Assembly: GCA_015068125.1 (NCBI GenBank)
Contig: SVLD01000004.1
Coordinates: forward strand, 27,317-91,316
DNA: 64,000 bases
From: Oscillospiraceae bacterium
GTDB lineage: Bacteria; Bacillota; Clostridia; Oscillospirales; Oscillospiraceae
Reading direction: 5' to 3'
The position numbers were made by a program, and so were the translations under genes. Below the pieces are notes generated by a model. The model was not told the DNA's origin. It saw only the letters and a list, made by a program, of their open reading frames with translations, and made no database searches. The number at the start of each line of letters is the position of its first letter. Positions within the stretch are counted from its first letter, which is position 1. Shown here in pieces: positions 44,025 to 52,399 of this stretch.

Positions 44025-44076
44025 ATGTAGGGGCGGCCATTGGCCGTCCGCGGACGAGCGATGCTCGCCCCTACAT
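44025..44076. repeat. Compound palindromic dispersed-type repeat
   Basis: Outer inverted repeat ATGTAGGGGCG / CGCCCCTACAT encloses three small palindromes: CGGCCATTGGCCG, TCCGCGGA and CGAGCGATGCTCG. Its right end supplies the TAG stop of the pseudouridine synthase on the - strand. I recognise this type as a repeat common in gut Clostridia, but cannot count copies here. Confidence 0.75.
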
Positions 44077-44682
44077 ATCTTGTGCCAATACGGCGTTTTC
44101 TGCCCAGTCTGGAAGGGCTTCATAGCGATGGAGCTTGCCCCGGTAGGGGAAAGTTATCCGGCAGGAGAACAGCCGGGGGGCAGCCAGGTCATCCCGGGCG
44201 CCGTACTTGTGATCTCCCAGCAGCGGAAAGCCCCGGCTGGCAAACTGCACCCGGATCTGGTGGCTGCGGCCGGTATGGAGCCGGACATGGACAAGGCTCT
44301 GTTCCCCACCGGCAAGGCAACGGTATTCCAGCCGGGCTTTTTTGACGCCCTTTCGCTCCCGTTTTACCACGAAAACCTTGTTTTTGCCGCTGTCTTTCCA
44401 CAAAAAGTCCGTCCAATCTCCCTGCTCCGGGGGCGCGCCATGGACGAGAGCCACATATTCCTTGACCATGCTGCCCTCCTGGATGGCCTTGGACAGCGCC
44501 GCCGCGGCGACCTTGTTCCGGGCGTAGACCATCACGCCCCCCACATTTTTATCCAGCCGATGCAGGGTGAAAAATGTGCCGCCCAGAGCATCTGTCAGAG
44601 CTGCCGGAACTTCCGTTTCCGAATCCAGCCCCACAGGCTTTACGCAAAGGGCGATATCGTTGTCGCTGTATAGGATCTGCAT
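44071..44682 (-). CDS. RluA-family pseudouridine synthase
   Basis: 203 aa. ATG 44682 has AGGAGG upstream; the longer open frame is not used. Catalytic Asp44 in HRLDKNVGG (family HRLDxxTSG), plus LHTGRSHQIRVQFAS and GDHKYG. No S4 domain, so the short RluA type; it modifies uridines in rRNA or tRNA. The stop TAG lies in the palindromic repeat at 44025, and residues before it (WAENAVLAQDM) may be partly repeat-derived. Confidence 0.9.
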   Translation of the reverse strand: MQILYSDNDIALCVKPVGLDSETEVPAALTDALGGTFFTLHRLDKNVGGVMVYARNKVAAAALSKAIQEGSMVKEYVALVHGAPPEQGDWTDFLWKDSGKNKVFVVKRERKGVKKARLEYRCLAGGEQSLVHVRLHTGRSHQIRVQFASRGFPLLGDHKYGARDDLAAPRLFSCRITFPYRGKLHRYEALPDWAENAVLAQDM

Positions 44683-44710
44683 AAGCACCTCCTGAAATCG
44701 TTCTGAGGAT

Positions 44711-44739
44711 AGTATAGCAGATAAAATCCTAAATTTCAA
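44711..44739 (-). promoter_or_regulatory. Promoter of the pseudouridine synthase gene
   Basis: On -: TTGAAA (44739-44734), 17-base spacer, TATACT (44716-44711). Confidence 0.6.
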
Positions 44740-44757
44740 AAAATTTTCCTGCCGCGG

Positions 44758-44786
44758 TTGCGGCAAACCGGGTTTTGTTATATAAT
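44758..44786 (+). promoter_or_regulatory. Promoter of the ABC exporter gene
   Basis: TTGCGG (44758-44763), 17-base spacer, TATAAT (44781-44786), 32 bases before the ATG. Confidence 0.65.
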
Positions 44787-44818
44787 TATGCCATTAAAAG
44801 GCAAAGAAGGAAGGCATT

Positions 44819-46573
44819 ATGACCACAAAAGACTTTCAGCGGAGATCCCCGCTGCGAATATTCTTAAGCTACTTCAAAAAGCATAAGGGCTTGTTCATCC
44901 TGGATATTTCCTGCGCTGTGGGTATCGCCGCTATTGATCTGGCGTTCCCCCTGATTACCAGAAGCGCCCTGTACGATATGCTGCCCAACCAGCTGTATCG
45001 GACATTTTTCACCATTACGGCGGTTGTGGTGGTTTGCTACCTGCTGCGGTCATACCTGAACTATGTCATCAGCTACCACGGCCATACCTTCGGCATTCGG
45101 GTGGAAGCGGATATCCGCTCGGACTTGTTCCATCACATGCAGAAGCTGAGCTTTGATTTTTACGACAAAAACCGCACCGGCCAGCTTATGAGCCGGCTGA
45201 CCACAGATCTGTTCGAGCTGACGGAGTTTGCCCATCACGGCCCGGAGGATCTGCTGACCTCGGTGCTGACCATTGTGGGCGCGCTGATCGTTATGGCGAC
45301 GATCCAGTGGCGGCTGGCGCTGGTGGTGATGCTGATGATCCCGGTGTTTCTCATTGTGGTGGCATCCATGCGCAAGCGGATGTCCAGGGCCTCCAAGGAG
45401 GTCAAGCAGAAGGTGGGCAACATCAATGCCGAGATCGAGAGCAGCTTGTCTGGCATCCGCACCGCCAAAGCCTTTGCAAACGAAGCGGTGGAAAGTAAGC
45501 GGTTTGTCGCAGCAAACGATCAGTTTAAGGGTTCCAAACGGAATTTCCACAAGGCTATGGGCGTGTTTCACAGCTCTATGGAGTTTTTCCTGTGCAGTCT
45601 GAATGTGGTGGTTTTGGCCATCGGCGGCTATTACATCATGAAGGGCCAGATGGACTACCGGGATCTTTTGACCTTTAATCTTTACATCGCTTCCTTTACC
45701 AGCCCTATGCGGAAGCTTTCCAGCTTCTCCGAGACCTTCGCCAGCAGCCTGGCGGGTTTGAACCGCTTTGTGGGCATTATGCGCACCGAGCCTACGGTGC
45801 AGGATGCTCCCGAAGCCGCGCCCCTGGAAAATGTTCGGGGCGAGATCCGGGTGGAGGATGTGTCCTTTGCCTATGACGGCGAGCTGGAGGTGCTGCAGGA
45901 TGTGAGTCTGGAGGTGGCGGCAGGGGAGACCATCGCCATCGTGGGCCCCTCCGGCGGCGGAAAGACTACCCTGTGCCAGCTGATTCCCAGGTTTTACGAT
46001 GTGTCCGACGGGGCGATTTCCATCGACGGAAAGGACATCCGCGGGGTAACTCAGCAGTCCATCCACCAGAATATCGGTATCGTGCAGCAGGATGTGTTCC
46101 TGTTTGCCGATACGATTTTTGAGAATATCCGTTACGGCAAGCCCAATGCCACGGAGGAAGAGGTCATCGAAGCGGCCAAGCGGGCGGAAATTTATGAGGA
46201 TATCCTGGCTATGCCGGAGGGCTTCCGGACCTATGTGGGTGAGCGGGGAACCCTGCTTTCCGGCGGCCAGAAACAGCGAGTGGCCATTGCCCGGGTGTTC
46301 CTGAAAAATCCCCCTATTCTGATCCTGGACGAAGCGACCTCTGCCCTGGACTCTGTGACGGAAGCCAAGATCCAGCGGGCTTTTGACAATCTGGCCAAGG
46401 GCAGAACCACTCTCATCATCGCCCACCGCTTAAGCACCATTCGCAACGCCGGCCGGATCATTTCCATCGCCGATGGCCGCATCACCGAATGCGGCACCCA
46501 TGAGGAATTGGTGAATAAGGGTGGCATCTACGCAAGTCTGTATCATACACAGAACGGCACGGCAGAAAGGTAA
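44819..46573 (+). CDS. ABC exporter (fused membrane and ATPase domains)
   Basis: 584 aa type IV half-exporter, MsbA/LmrA-like. Six membrane helices in residues about 20-310, nucleotide-binding domain about 340-580 with Walker A GPSGGGKTT, signature LSGGQKQR, Walker B ILILDEAT and H-loop IAHRLST. Works as a dimer. RBS GAAGGAAGG. Its last 16 codons overlap a 35-bp sequence repeated downstream of the YcaO gene; with the distal copy the protein would end shortly after HTQNG and run straight into the terminator at 48501. Substrate unknown. Confidence 0.93.
   Translation: MTTKDFQRRSPLRIFLSYFKKHKGLFILDISCAVGIAAIDLAFPLITRSALYDMLPNQLYRTFFTITAVVVVCYLLRSYLNYVISYHGHTFGIRVEADIRSDLFHHMQKLSFDFYDKNRTGQLMSRLTTDLFELTEFAHHGPEDLLTSVLTIVGALIVMATIQWRLALVVMLMIPVFLIVVASMRKRMSRASKEVKQKVGNINAEIESSLSGIRTAKAFANEAVESKRFVAANDQFKGSKRNFHKAMGVFHSSMEFFLCSLNVVVLAIGGYYIMKGQMDYRDLLTFNLYIASFTSPMRKLSSFSETFASSLAGLNRFVGIMRTEPTVQDAPEAAPLENVRGEIRVEDVSFAYDGELEVLQDVSLEVAAGETIAIVGPSGGGKTTLCQLIPRFYDVSDGAISIDGKDIRGVTQQSIHQNIGIVQQDVFLFADTIFENIRYGKPNATEEEVIEAAKRAEIYEDILAMPEGFRTYVGERGTLLSGGQKQRVAIARVFLKNPPILILDEATSALDSVTEAKIQRAFDNLAKGRTTLIIAHRLSTIRNAGRIISIADGRITECGTHEELVNKGGIYASLYHTQNGTAER
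46523..46557 (+). repeat. 35-bp direct repeat, copy 1 (end of exporter gene)
   Basis: Begins GGCATCTACGCAAGTC and ends CAGAACGG. Identical to 48460-48494. Coding for GIYASLYHTQNG in the exporter. Confidence 0.95.
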
Positions 46574-46579
46574 AACGTA

Positions 46580-46608
46580 TTTACATTCTGTCAAAAATGT
46601 GATAAAAT
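46580..46608 (+). promoter_or_regulatory. Promoter of the YcaO gene
   Basis: TTTACA (46580-46585), 17-base spacer, TAAAAT (46603-46608), 29 bases before the ATG. Confidence 0.7.
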
Positions 46609-46637
46609 TCACAAAAGGGCCGTTGGGAGGAATAAAA

Positions 46638-48458
46638 ATGCAATATATTGATGCGAAATTTAAAGATAGAGATCCGAGAGAAACCGTTGAAAAAATCCAA
46701 ACGATTTTGGATAGCCTTGGCATCCAGGTGCAGGAAAAGTGGCACGAATCCGGTGTGGAGGGCTGTCATTCTGTAACCCTCCGGGCGGTGAAAGGTATGC
46801 CCAGCTATAACGGCAAAGGCGTCACGAAGGAATTTGCCCGAGCCAGCGCCTACGCCGAGTTTATTGAGCGCATTCAGGCAGGCATTTATCCCATCAGCTA
46901 CCAATCTATTCAAAGAGATAAAGAGCTGAATTTGCATACATACGCTCCTGACAAAAGATATATGACCGTGGAGGAATTGGTGGAAGAGGGCGAATGGATG
47001 GATCCCATCATTTCCTCTTACAGCGAAGCAAAGCTGACAAGACAGTCCCTGGCCCAGCAATGCAAAGCCTACGCCTGCGCCGATGACGGCCAGATCCTCA
47101 CAGTTCCGTTTTACAGCCTTTTTGAAAACAAATATGTTTATCTGCCCATTGACTTTGTGGGGCGTATGTACACCGCCAATGGCAACTGCGCCGGCAACAC
47201 CCGGGAGGAAGCCTGGGTGCATGCTCTGTCGGAAATGATGGAGCGCAGCGCCAGCCAAAAGTATTTGATGAAGGGCGAAGCTGCTCCCCGTATCCCGGAG
47301 GAAACACTCCGCAAATTCCCTGTGGTTTCCAAAATTCTGGATCAGGTCAAGGCAGAGGGGCAGTTCGATATTACTGTCTTTGACTACTCCATTGGCAACA
47401 ACTTCCCGGTGGTTTCCACAAGAATCATTGATAAGAAGAATCAAAACTACCATGTCAATGTAGCGGCAGATCCGGTGCTGGAGATCGCGGTGCAAAGAAC
47501 GCTGACGGAGCTATTGCAGGGAAGAGGCCTTCACAATCTAAGACCCAGACACAGCGGAAAGATCCTCAAACACATAACCGATTTTCCTGTGGCTCACAAT
47601 GTGCAGAATCAGCTGCATAACAGCAGCGGTCTGCATACGGCGGATTATTTTGCCGATGAGCTGACCTGCACAAGATTATTGGCACAGTTCCCGGACAACA
47701 GTAAGAAAACCAATAAAGAACTGCTGAACTATATGCTGGACCTGTACAGAGCGTTGGGCAAGCCGGTTTATGTTCGCAACTACTCCTATTTGGGCTTCCA
47801 TAGCTATAAATTTGTGGTTCCCGGCTTCTCGGAGGCGAAGGGCGTGTACTTAGGTGACAAGATTCCGGAATACGCCATGGGCGACAGTGCAAGAGAGGCT
47901 TACAAGAATGCTCCGGCGGCCACCAATGCAGACCTGGCGTGGATGATGCGTTACGATAACAGCACGAAAACACTGTATGGCCGCCACGATTCTTTTTCTG
48001 TCAATGCCGGAGTGCCCATTGGCGGCAGAGCAAACATAGAACTGTGCTTTATAACCCGGGCTTACGCGTCTTATCGGCTGGGTAAATATGCCGATGCCAT
48101 TGGCCATATGCTGCCGATGATCCGTAATGCAGATACGGATGAATGGATGAAGGATTACTTCGCTTGTGTCAATAAGTATCTGGAAATGAAAGCCGACGGA
48201 ATCGATGAAGAGAAGATCAAAGTCATTCTCTATAAGTTCTGTATGGCTCCCTGCGTGGATGCGCTTTATGAGAAGCTGGACCAGGGAAAGACACCCTATG
48301 AAGACTACCTGATGCGGTGCGATCTCCATAGCTGCGCAAATTGCAGATACGAAAGCGTGTGCTGCTATTACGAAATGAAGGCACTGACCGAAAAGGTGGG
48401 AAAGGTGTACCAAACCTTTGTGAACGGACAGGATCCCAGTGAATTTGCCGTAGATTGA
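46638..48458 (+). CDS. YcaO-family protein (E. coli YcaO-like architecture)
   Basis: 606 aa, ATG 46638 after TTGGGAGGAAT. ATP-dependent YcaO fold about 55-410: ASAYAEFIERI, CAGNTREEAWVHALSEMMER (ATP/Mg ligands), and AVQRTLTELLQGRGL. The C-terminal about 200 residues are helical and end in a Cys cluster, RCDLHSCANCRYESVCCYY. Layout is closest to E. coli YcaO, which assists ribosomal protein S12 modification, rather than to peptide-modifying YcaOs with E1 partners. No precursor peptide, dehydrogenase or TfuA neighbour is seen. Own promoter; flanked by 35-bp direct repeats. Confidence 0.87.
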   Translation: MQYIDAKFKDRDPRETVEKIQTILDSLGIQVQEKWHESGVEGCHSVTLRAVKGMPSYNGKGVTKEFARASAYAEFIERIQAGIYPISYQSIQRDKELNLHTYAPDKRYMTVEELVEEGEWMDPIISSYSEAKLTRQSLAQQCKAYACADDGQILTVPFYSLFENKYVYLPIDFVGRMYTANGNCAGNTREEAWVHALSEMMERSASQKYLMKGEAAPRIPEETLRKFPVVSKILDQVKAEGQFDITVFDYSIGNNFPVVSTRIIDKKNQNYHVNVAADPVLEIAVQRTLTELLQGRGLHNLRPRHSGKILKHITDFPVAHNVQNQLHNSSGLHTADYFADELTCTRLLAQFPDNSKKTNKELLNYMLDLYRALGKPVYVRNYSYLGFHSYKFVVPGFSEAKGVYLGDKIPEYAMGDSAREAYKNAPAATNADLAWMMRYDNSTKTLYGRHDSFSVNAGVPIGGRANIELCFITRAYASYRLGKYADAIGHMLPMIRNADTDEWMKDYFACVNKYLEMKADGIDEEKIKVILYKFCMAPCVDALYEKLDQGKTPYEDYLMRCDLHSCANCRYESVCCYYEMKALTEKVGKVYQTFVNGQDPSEFAVD

Positions 48459-48459
48459 C

Positions 48460-48494
48460 GGCATCTACGCAAGTCTGTATCATACACAGAACGG
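48460..48494 (+). repeat. 35-bp direct repeat, copy 2 (after YcaO gene)
   Basis: Perfect copy of 46523-46557. Followed by TATTTAA and the terminator, so it looks like the original end of the exporter gene. Confidence 0.95.
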
Positions 48495-48500
48495 TATTTA

Positions 48501-48540
48501 AAAAATGCGGAAAATGTGTGATACATTTTCCGCATTTTTT
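48501..48540 (+). terminator. Strong terminator
   Basis: 17-bp perfect stem AAAAATGCGGAAAATGT / ACATTTTCCGCATTTTT with T-run. Two bases after the vestigial exporter stop, so it was probably the exporter's terminator before the YcaO gene arrived. Confidence 0.92.
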
Positions 48541-48568
48541 CGTCATGATAAGTGAAAGGGGTGATTCC

Positions 48569-49126
48569 ATGCAGGATACGCAGATCATAAACCTGTATTT
48601 TGACAGAAATGAGTCGGCTATTGAAGAAACACACAAGAAATACGGCGCGTATTGCCACAGTATCGCGCTCCATATTCTGCAGAGCCATGAGGATTCTCAG
48701 GAATGTGTCAACGATACCTGGCTCAAAGCCTGGAACGCCATGCCGCCCCAGCGGCCGAAGCTTCTGCGGCAGTTTCTGGCGAAGATCACCCGGCACTTGA
48801 GCTTTGACCAATATCGGGCAGATCACGCCCAAAAGCGTGGCGGCGGCGAAATGGAGCTGGCGCTGGAGGAACTGCAGAATTGCGTGGGCGGCGGTGATCC
48901 TGCCACCCAGGCAGAATTCGAGGAGCTGAAGCGGCAGATTCATTCGTTTTTGCTGGCACTGTCGGTGCGGGATCGGGGAATCTTCCTGCGGCGGTACTTC
49001 TATGTGGAGGAAATGGCGGCCATTGCGCACCGCTACGGAATCAAGGAAAGCAATGTGCGGCTGATCCTGTCCAGAACCCGGCAGAAGCTGAGAAGTCACT
49101 TGGAAAAGGAGGGCTTTGCGGTATGA
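48569..49126 (+). CDS. ECF-type sigma factor
   Basis: 185 aa. Region 2 about 5-75 (ILQSHEDSQECVNDTWLKAWNAM, HLSFDQYR) and region 4 about 120-178 (RYFYVEEMAAIAHRYGIKESNVRLILSRTRQKL). ATG 48569 with AAAGGGGTG. Its stop overlaps the start of the next gene (ATGA), a usual sign of a sigma/anti-sigma pair. Directs transcription in response to an envelope or outside signal. Confidence 0.88.
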   Translation: MQDTQIINLYFDRNESAIEETHKKYGAYCHSIALHILQSHEDSQECVNDTWLKAWNAMPPQRPKLLRQFLAKITRHLSFDQYRADHAQKRGGGEMELALEELQNCVGGGDPATQAEFEELKRQIHSFLLALSVRDRGIFLRRYFYVEEMAAIAHRYGIKESNVRLILSRTRQKLRSHLEKEGFAV

Positions 49127-50490
49127 ACGAACGGGATTTGTTTGCGGCTATCGGGGAAACCCCGGAAAATCTGTTGGAAGCGAGTGAAAAAAAGCCCGGT
49201 AAGAAATGGATCATCTACCTGGCGGCAGCGGCCTGTCTGTGCCTGATTTTGGCCATTGCCTTGCAGTATGTCCATCCCCCGGCCCTGCCGGGACAGAAGA
49301 TCTCCATGGAGAAAATCTGGTGGGTACAGGAATCAGAACAATGTTATCAGAGGGTAGATAATGCTTTGGAATGTCTTCCACCGGATGCATATTTCCATAA
49401 CAATCAATTTGTACATTTGATGTCCATTGAGGCAAAAGTGCTGGATGTTTTGCCGGATGTTTACGCAGTCCCGGGCGTTGAATCCTACCAAATGCGCTAT
49501 CATGTTTTGCGATTGGCGGTGCGGGATGCTATCAACGCCGAAAATATGCCTTCGGAAATCTACTGTTTGCTGCCCCAGTTTCTGTCCACAGATTTAAAGC
49601 GATTTGACAGCTTGATCCTAACAGTCAATCAAAAGGGTTTGGAGAACTATCTGTTGATCAATACGACCCGTCAATGGATGGAAACCTTTGACTTTGTATT
49701 CTATCCCAACTATAACGATGGTGTAGGACCCCATGAAGGCGCTGTTCTGGCTTTTACGGATGGGGTGCTGGATATGAGCCTGTGGGAAATGGATGGTTGG
49801 AATTCCAGCGATGACATTCAATACTATTTGAATCCGGAAACCAAATCAAGCTATCCTGCCAAAATCGGCAGCACAATTGACCAAGTAAAGGAAAGAATTT
49901 TGGAAGAACTGCCCAGTATAGGCTGGAAATACGGAATGCAAAGGGTGGTCAGCAACGCGGACTGCGATTGGCCGGAGGCACAAGCTCTGTTGGAACGGAT
50001 TGCGCCCTTTGAGAATGGATATTACCAGGTTACATTGGAATATTCTTATTACCACAAGCGGTCGCTTAATATCCGCCAATTTGTCAACGGTGCTTGGACA
50101 ACGCAAACAATTGTGGTAGACATTGAAGAGAAGACGATTAAAGAATACGGGGCTGACTTTACGACATCGGATAAGCTGAGGGCACCCAGTTTGGCATCTG
50201 CAATCAAGAAAGCGTCAAAAACATCGCCGCCGAAAGAGGACTACCAATACCTAGGTTACAACCCTCTATATTTAAAGAGGGGAGATAAGATTTTCGGTGT
50301 TGTTTGTATATCATGGGGATATGTTAAAGCTGAACCGGAGTATGGATATCATATTGGCGGATATATCGGCGCTCCCCTTGCTGCGCCATGTGATACTACC
50401 TGGATATTGGTATACCCGGAGGGATCTATGGAAGAATGTGCAGGCGAAAAAGAGGCGTACGAATTGATCGAGGAATACCTAAGCAAATAA
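49123..50490 (+). CDS. Probable membrane anti-sigma partner with large outside domain
   Basis: 455 aa. Short cytoplasmic N-terminus (about 1-28), one membrane helix (about 29-47, IIYLAAAACLCLILAIAL), and a long extracytoplasmic domain with no recognised motif. Translationally coupled to the ECF sigma gene, which suggests that it holds the sigma factor at the membrane. The N-terminal piece is too short for a classic zinc anti-sigma domain and has no HxxxCxxC. Could instead be a sigma-controlled effector. Confidence 0.75.
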   Translation: MNERDLFAAIGETPENLLEASEKKPGKKWIIYLAAAACLCLILAIALQYVHPPALPGQKISMEKIWWVQESEQCYQRVDNALECLPPDAYFHNNQFVHLMSIEAKVLDVLPDVYAVPGVESYQMRYHVLRLAVRDAINAENMPSEIYCLLPQFLSTDLKRFDSLILTVNQKGLENYLLINTTRQWMETFDFVFYPNYNDGVGPHEGAVLAFTDGVLDMSLWEMDGWNSSDDIQYYLNPETKSSYPAKIGSTIDQVKERILEELPSIGWKYGMQRVVSNADCDWPEAQALLERIAPFENGYYQVTLEYSYYHKRSLNIRQFVNGAWTTQTIVVDIEEKTIKEYGADFTTSDKLRAPSLASAIKKASKTSPPKEDYQYLGYNPLYLKRGDKIFGVVCISWGYVKAEPEYGYHIGGYIGAPLAAPCDTTWILVYPEGSMEECAGEKEAYELIEEYLSK

Positions 50491-50493
50491 AAG

Positions 50494-50526
50494 AACGCCA
50501 CCCGGCTGCTGCGTCCGGGTGGCGTT
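50494..50526 (+). terminator. Hairpin terminator after the sigma pair
   Basis: 12-bp perfect stem AACGCCACCCGG / CCGGGTGGCGTT; no long T-run. Confidence 0.65.
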
Positions 50527-50543
50527 GCGCTTACCAAAGAACC

Positions 50544-50639
50544 TGTCATTGCGAACCAGTGACCGATGTCACTGATGTGGCAATCTCCATCGTACGGAGG
50601 GGATTCCCACGCCAGTGTGCGCACTGGCTCGGAATGACA
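50544..50639. repeat. Two-hairpin dispersed-type repeat
   Basis: Ends are inverted (TGTCATT / AATGACA). Inside are two perfect hairpins with related core, CAGTGAC/GTCACTG (50557-50574) and GCCAGTG/CACTGGC (50611-50628), and an inner TGGCAATC / GATTCCCA pair. Has the form of a non-autonomous palindromic unit between converging genes. Confidence 0.7.
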
Positions 50640-50650
50640 TGGTTTTCTAT

Positions 50651-52399
50651 TTACATTTTCTCGGGGGCGGAGAAGCCCAGGATGTGGATGCAGGTTTCCA
50701 GAATGTTCTTGGCAAGACCGATGAGGGCGATATAGCCCGCCTTCTTGGTCTCATCCTCCTCGCCCAGAATCCGGGTTTCGTGGTAGAACTTGTTCACACA
50801 GCCTGCCAGCTCGTAGATATACGCGCAGATCAGGTTGGGGGAAGAAGTCCGCAGGGCGCTTTCCAGGGTGGGGGAGAACTTGGTGATGGAGAGCATCAGA
50901 TCCTTGGCAAAGGGATTGGCCGGGGCAGCGATGGGCAGGTTCTCCCATGCGCCGTATTTTGCCAGAATAGACTTGATCCGCACGATGGTGTAGAGGATAT
51001 AGGGGCCGGTGTTGCCCTCGAAGGCGGCAAACCGCTCCAGATCGAAGTTGTAGTCCTTGGTGGGCTGGTTGCTCAGGTCGCCGTATTTCAGGGCGGCCAG
51101 AGCGATCTTGGCGGTGGTAGATTCCACCTCGTCGGCATCCACGATCTTATTTTCCACGACCTTAGCCCGGACGAAGTCAGTCATGTCCTTAATCAGCTGC
51201 TCCAACCGCAGAACGCCGCCGTCACGGGTCTTAAAGGGCTTGCCGTCGGCGCCGTTCATAGTGCCGTGACCCACATGCTCCAGCTCGGTTTCGGCATTTA
51301 CGATGCAGCCCTTCTTGGCGGCCCGGAACACCTGCTCAAAGTGCAGGTTCTGCCGCTTGTCGGTGATGTAGAGCATCTTGTCCGGCTGCCAGTCCCGCAT
51401 ACGCTGCACCATGGTAGCCAGGTCCGTGGTGGCGTAGATGGAAGAACCGTCGGATTTCACCAGAATACAGGGGGGAATCTCTTTCTTGTCGGTCTCCTCA
51501 GCCACTGGGATCACCAGCGCGCCTTCGCTTTCCACAGCCAGACCACGAGCCTTCAGATCGGAAACCATGGCAGGGATGTAGGGATCGGCGTCGCTTTCGC
51601 CCAGCCACTTTTCGTAGTAGACATCCAGGTGGTCATATACCCGGCGGAGATCAGGCAGGGAGATGCCCATGATATGGTTCCAGATGGCCCGGTAGCCGGC
51701 TCGGCCCTGCTGCAGCTCATAGGTTGCGGTGTGGGCCTTTTCCGCAAAGACAGAATCGGTCTTTTTGGAAGACGCGGTGGGGTAGATCTCTTCCAGCTCG
51801 GACAGGGTAAAGGGAGGCTCTTTGGGATATTCGCCGGTGAAATCGGGATCGAAATAGGGCAGCTCCGGCTGACGCTCCTGAAGCTCTGCGATGATCAGAC
51901 CCATCTGCAGGCCCCAGTCGCCCAGGTGGATGTCGCCGATGGTGTTATAGCCCAGGAATTTGTACAGCCGCTTCAGTGCCTCGCCGATGATGGCAGGGCG
52001 CAGATGGCCGATGTGCAGGGGCTTTGCCACATTGGCACCGCCGTAGTCCACCACGATTGTCTGTCCGACACCGATCTTTTCCGCACCGAAATCCGGAGCG
52101 GTACGCATTTCTTCCAGATATTTCTGCAAAAATGCGCCGCTGAGCTTCAGGTTGATGAAGCCGGGCATCACAGCCTCCACCAGGTCATAGTCGCCGGCGT
52201 CCAGCTGGGCCACCACGGCGTTGGCGATCTGGATGGGGGCGCACTTGTACTGCTTGGCAGCGGACAGAGCGCCGTTGCACTGATACTCGCACAGGTCCGG
52301 GCGGTTGGAGACGGTCACCCGGCCAAAGGAAGCATCATAGCCTGCCGCAGCAAAGGCCTGCTGCATTTTGGCAGTGATAATGTCTAAGATTTTTTCCAT
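50651..52399 (-). CDS. argS: Arginyl-tRNA synthetase
   Basis: 582 aa class I synthetase joining Arg to tRNA-Arg. ATG 52399 after AAAGGAAAC; a longer in-frame start lies inside the upstream gene. HIGH motif in GGANVAKPLHIGHLRP; KMSKS-equivalent around KPFKTRDGG, and the C-terminal anticodon-binding DALR-type helical domain. Its start overlaps the stop of the ABC-F gene (TAATG), so expression is coupled to it. Confidence 0.95.
   Translation of the reverse strand: MEKILDIITAKMQQAFAAAGYDASFGRVTVSNRPDLCEYQCNGALSAAKQYKCAPIQIANAVVAQLDAGDYDLVEAVMPGFINLKLSGAFLQKYLEEMRTAPDFGAEKIGVGQTIVVDYGGANVAKPLHIGHLRPAIIGEALKRLYKFLGYNTIGDIHLGDWGLQMGLIIAELQERQPELPYFDPDFTGEYPKEPPFTLSELEEIYPTASSKKTDSVFAEKAHTATYELQQGRAGYRAIWNHIMGISLPDLRRVYDHLDVYYEKWLGESDADPYIPAMVSDLKARGLAVESEGALVIPVAEETDKKEIPPCILVKSDGSSIYATTDLATMVQRMRDWQPDKMLYITDKRQNLHFEQVFRAAKKGCIVNAETELEHVGHGTMNGADGKPFKTRDGGVLRLEQLIKDMTDFVRAKVVENKIVDADEVESTTAKIALAALKYGDLSNQPTKDYNFDLERFAAFEGNTGPYILYTIVRIKSILAKYGAWENLPIAAPANPFAKDLMLSITKFSPTLESALRTSSPNLICAYIYELAGCVNKFYHETRILGEEDETKKAGYIALIGLAKNILETCIHILGFSAPEKM

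Noticed and set aside
44819..48458. Exporter plus YcaO as a RiPP (thiazole/oxazole peptide) cluster
   Set aside because: No precursor peptide, dehydrogenase, E1-like or protease gene nearby; YcaO looks like the E. coli type and seems to have been inserted separately.
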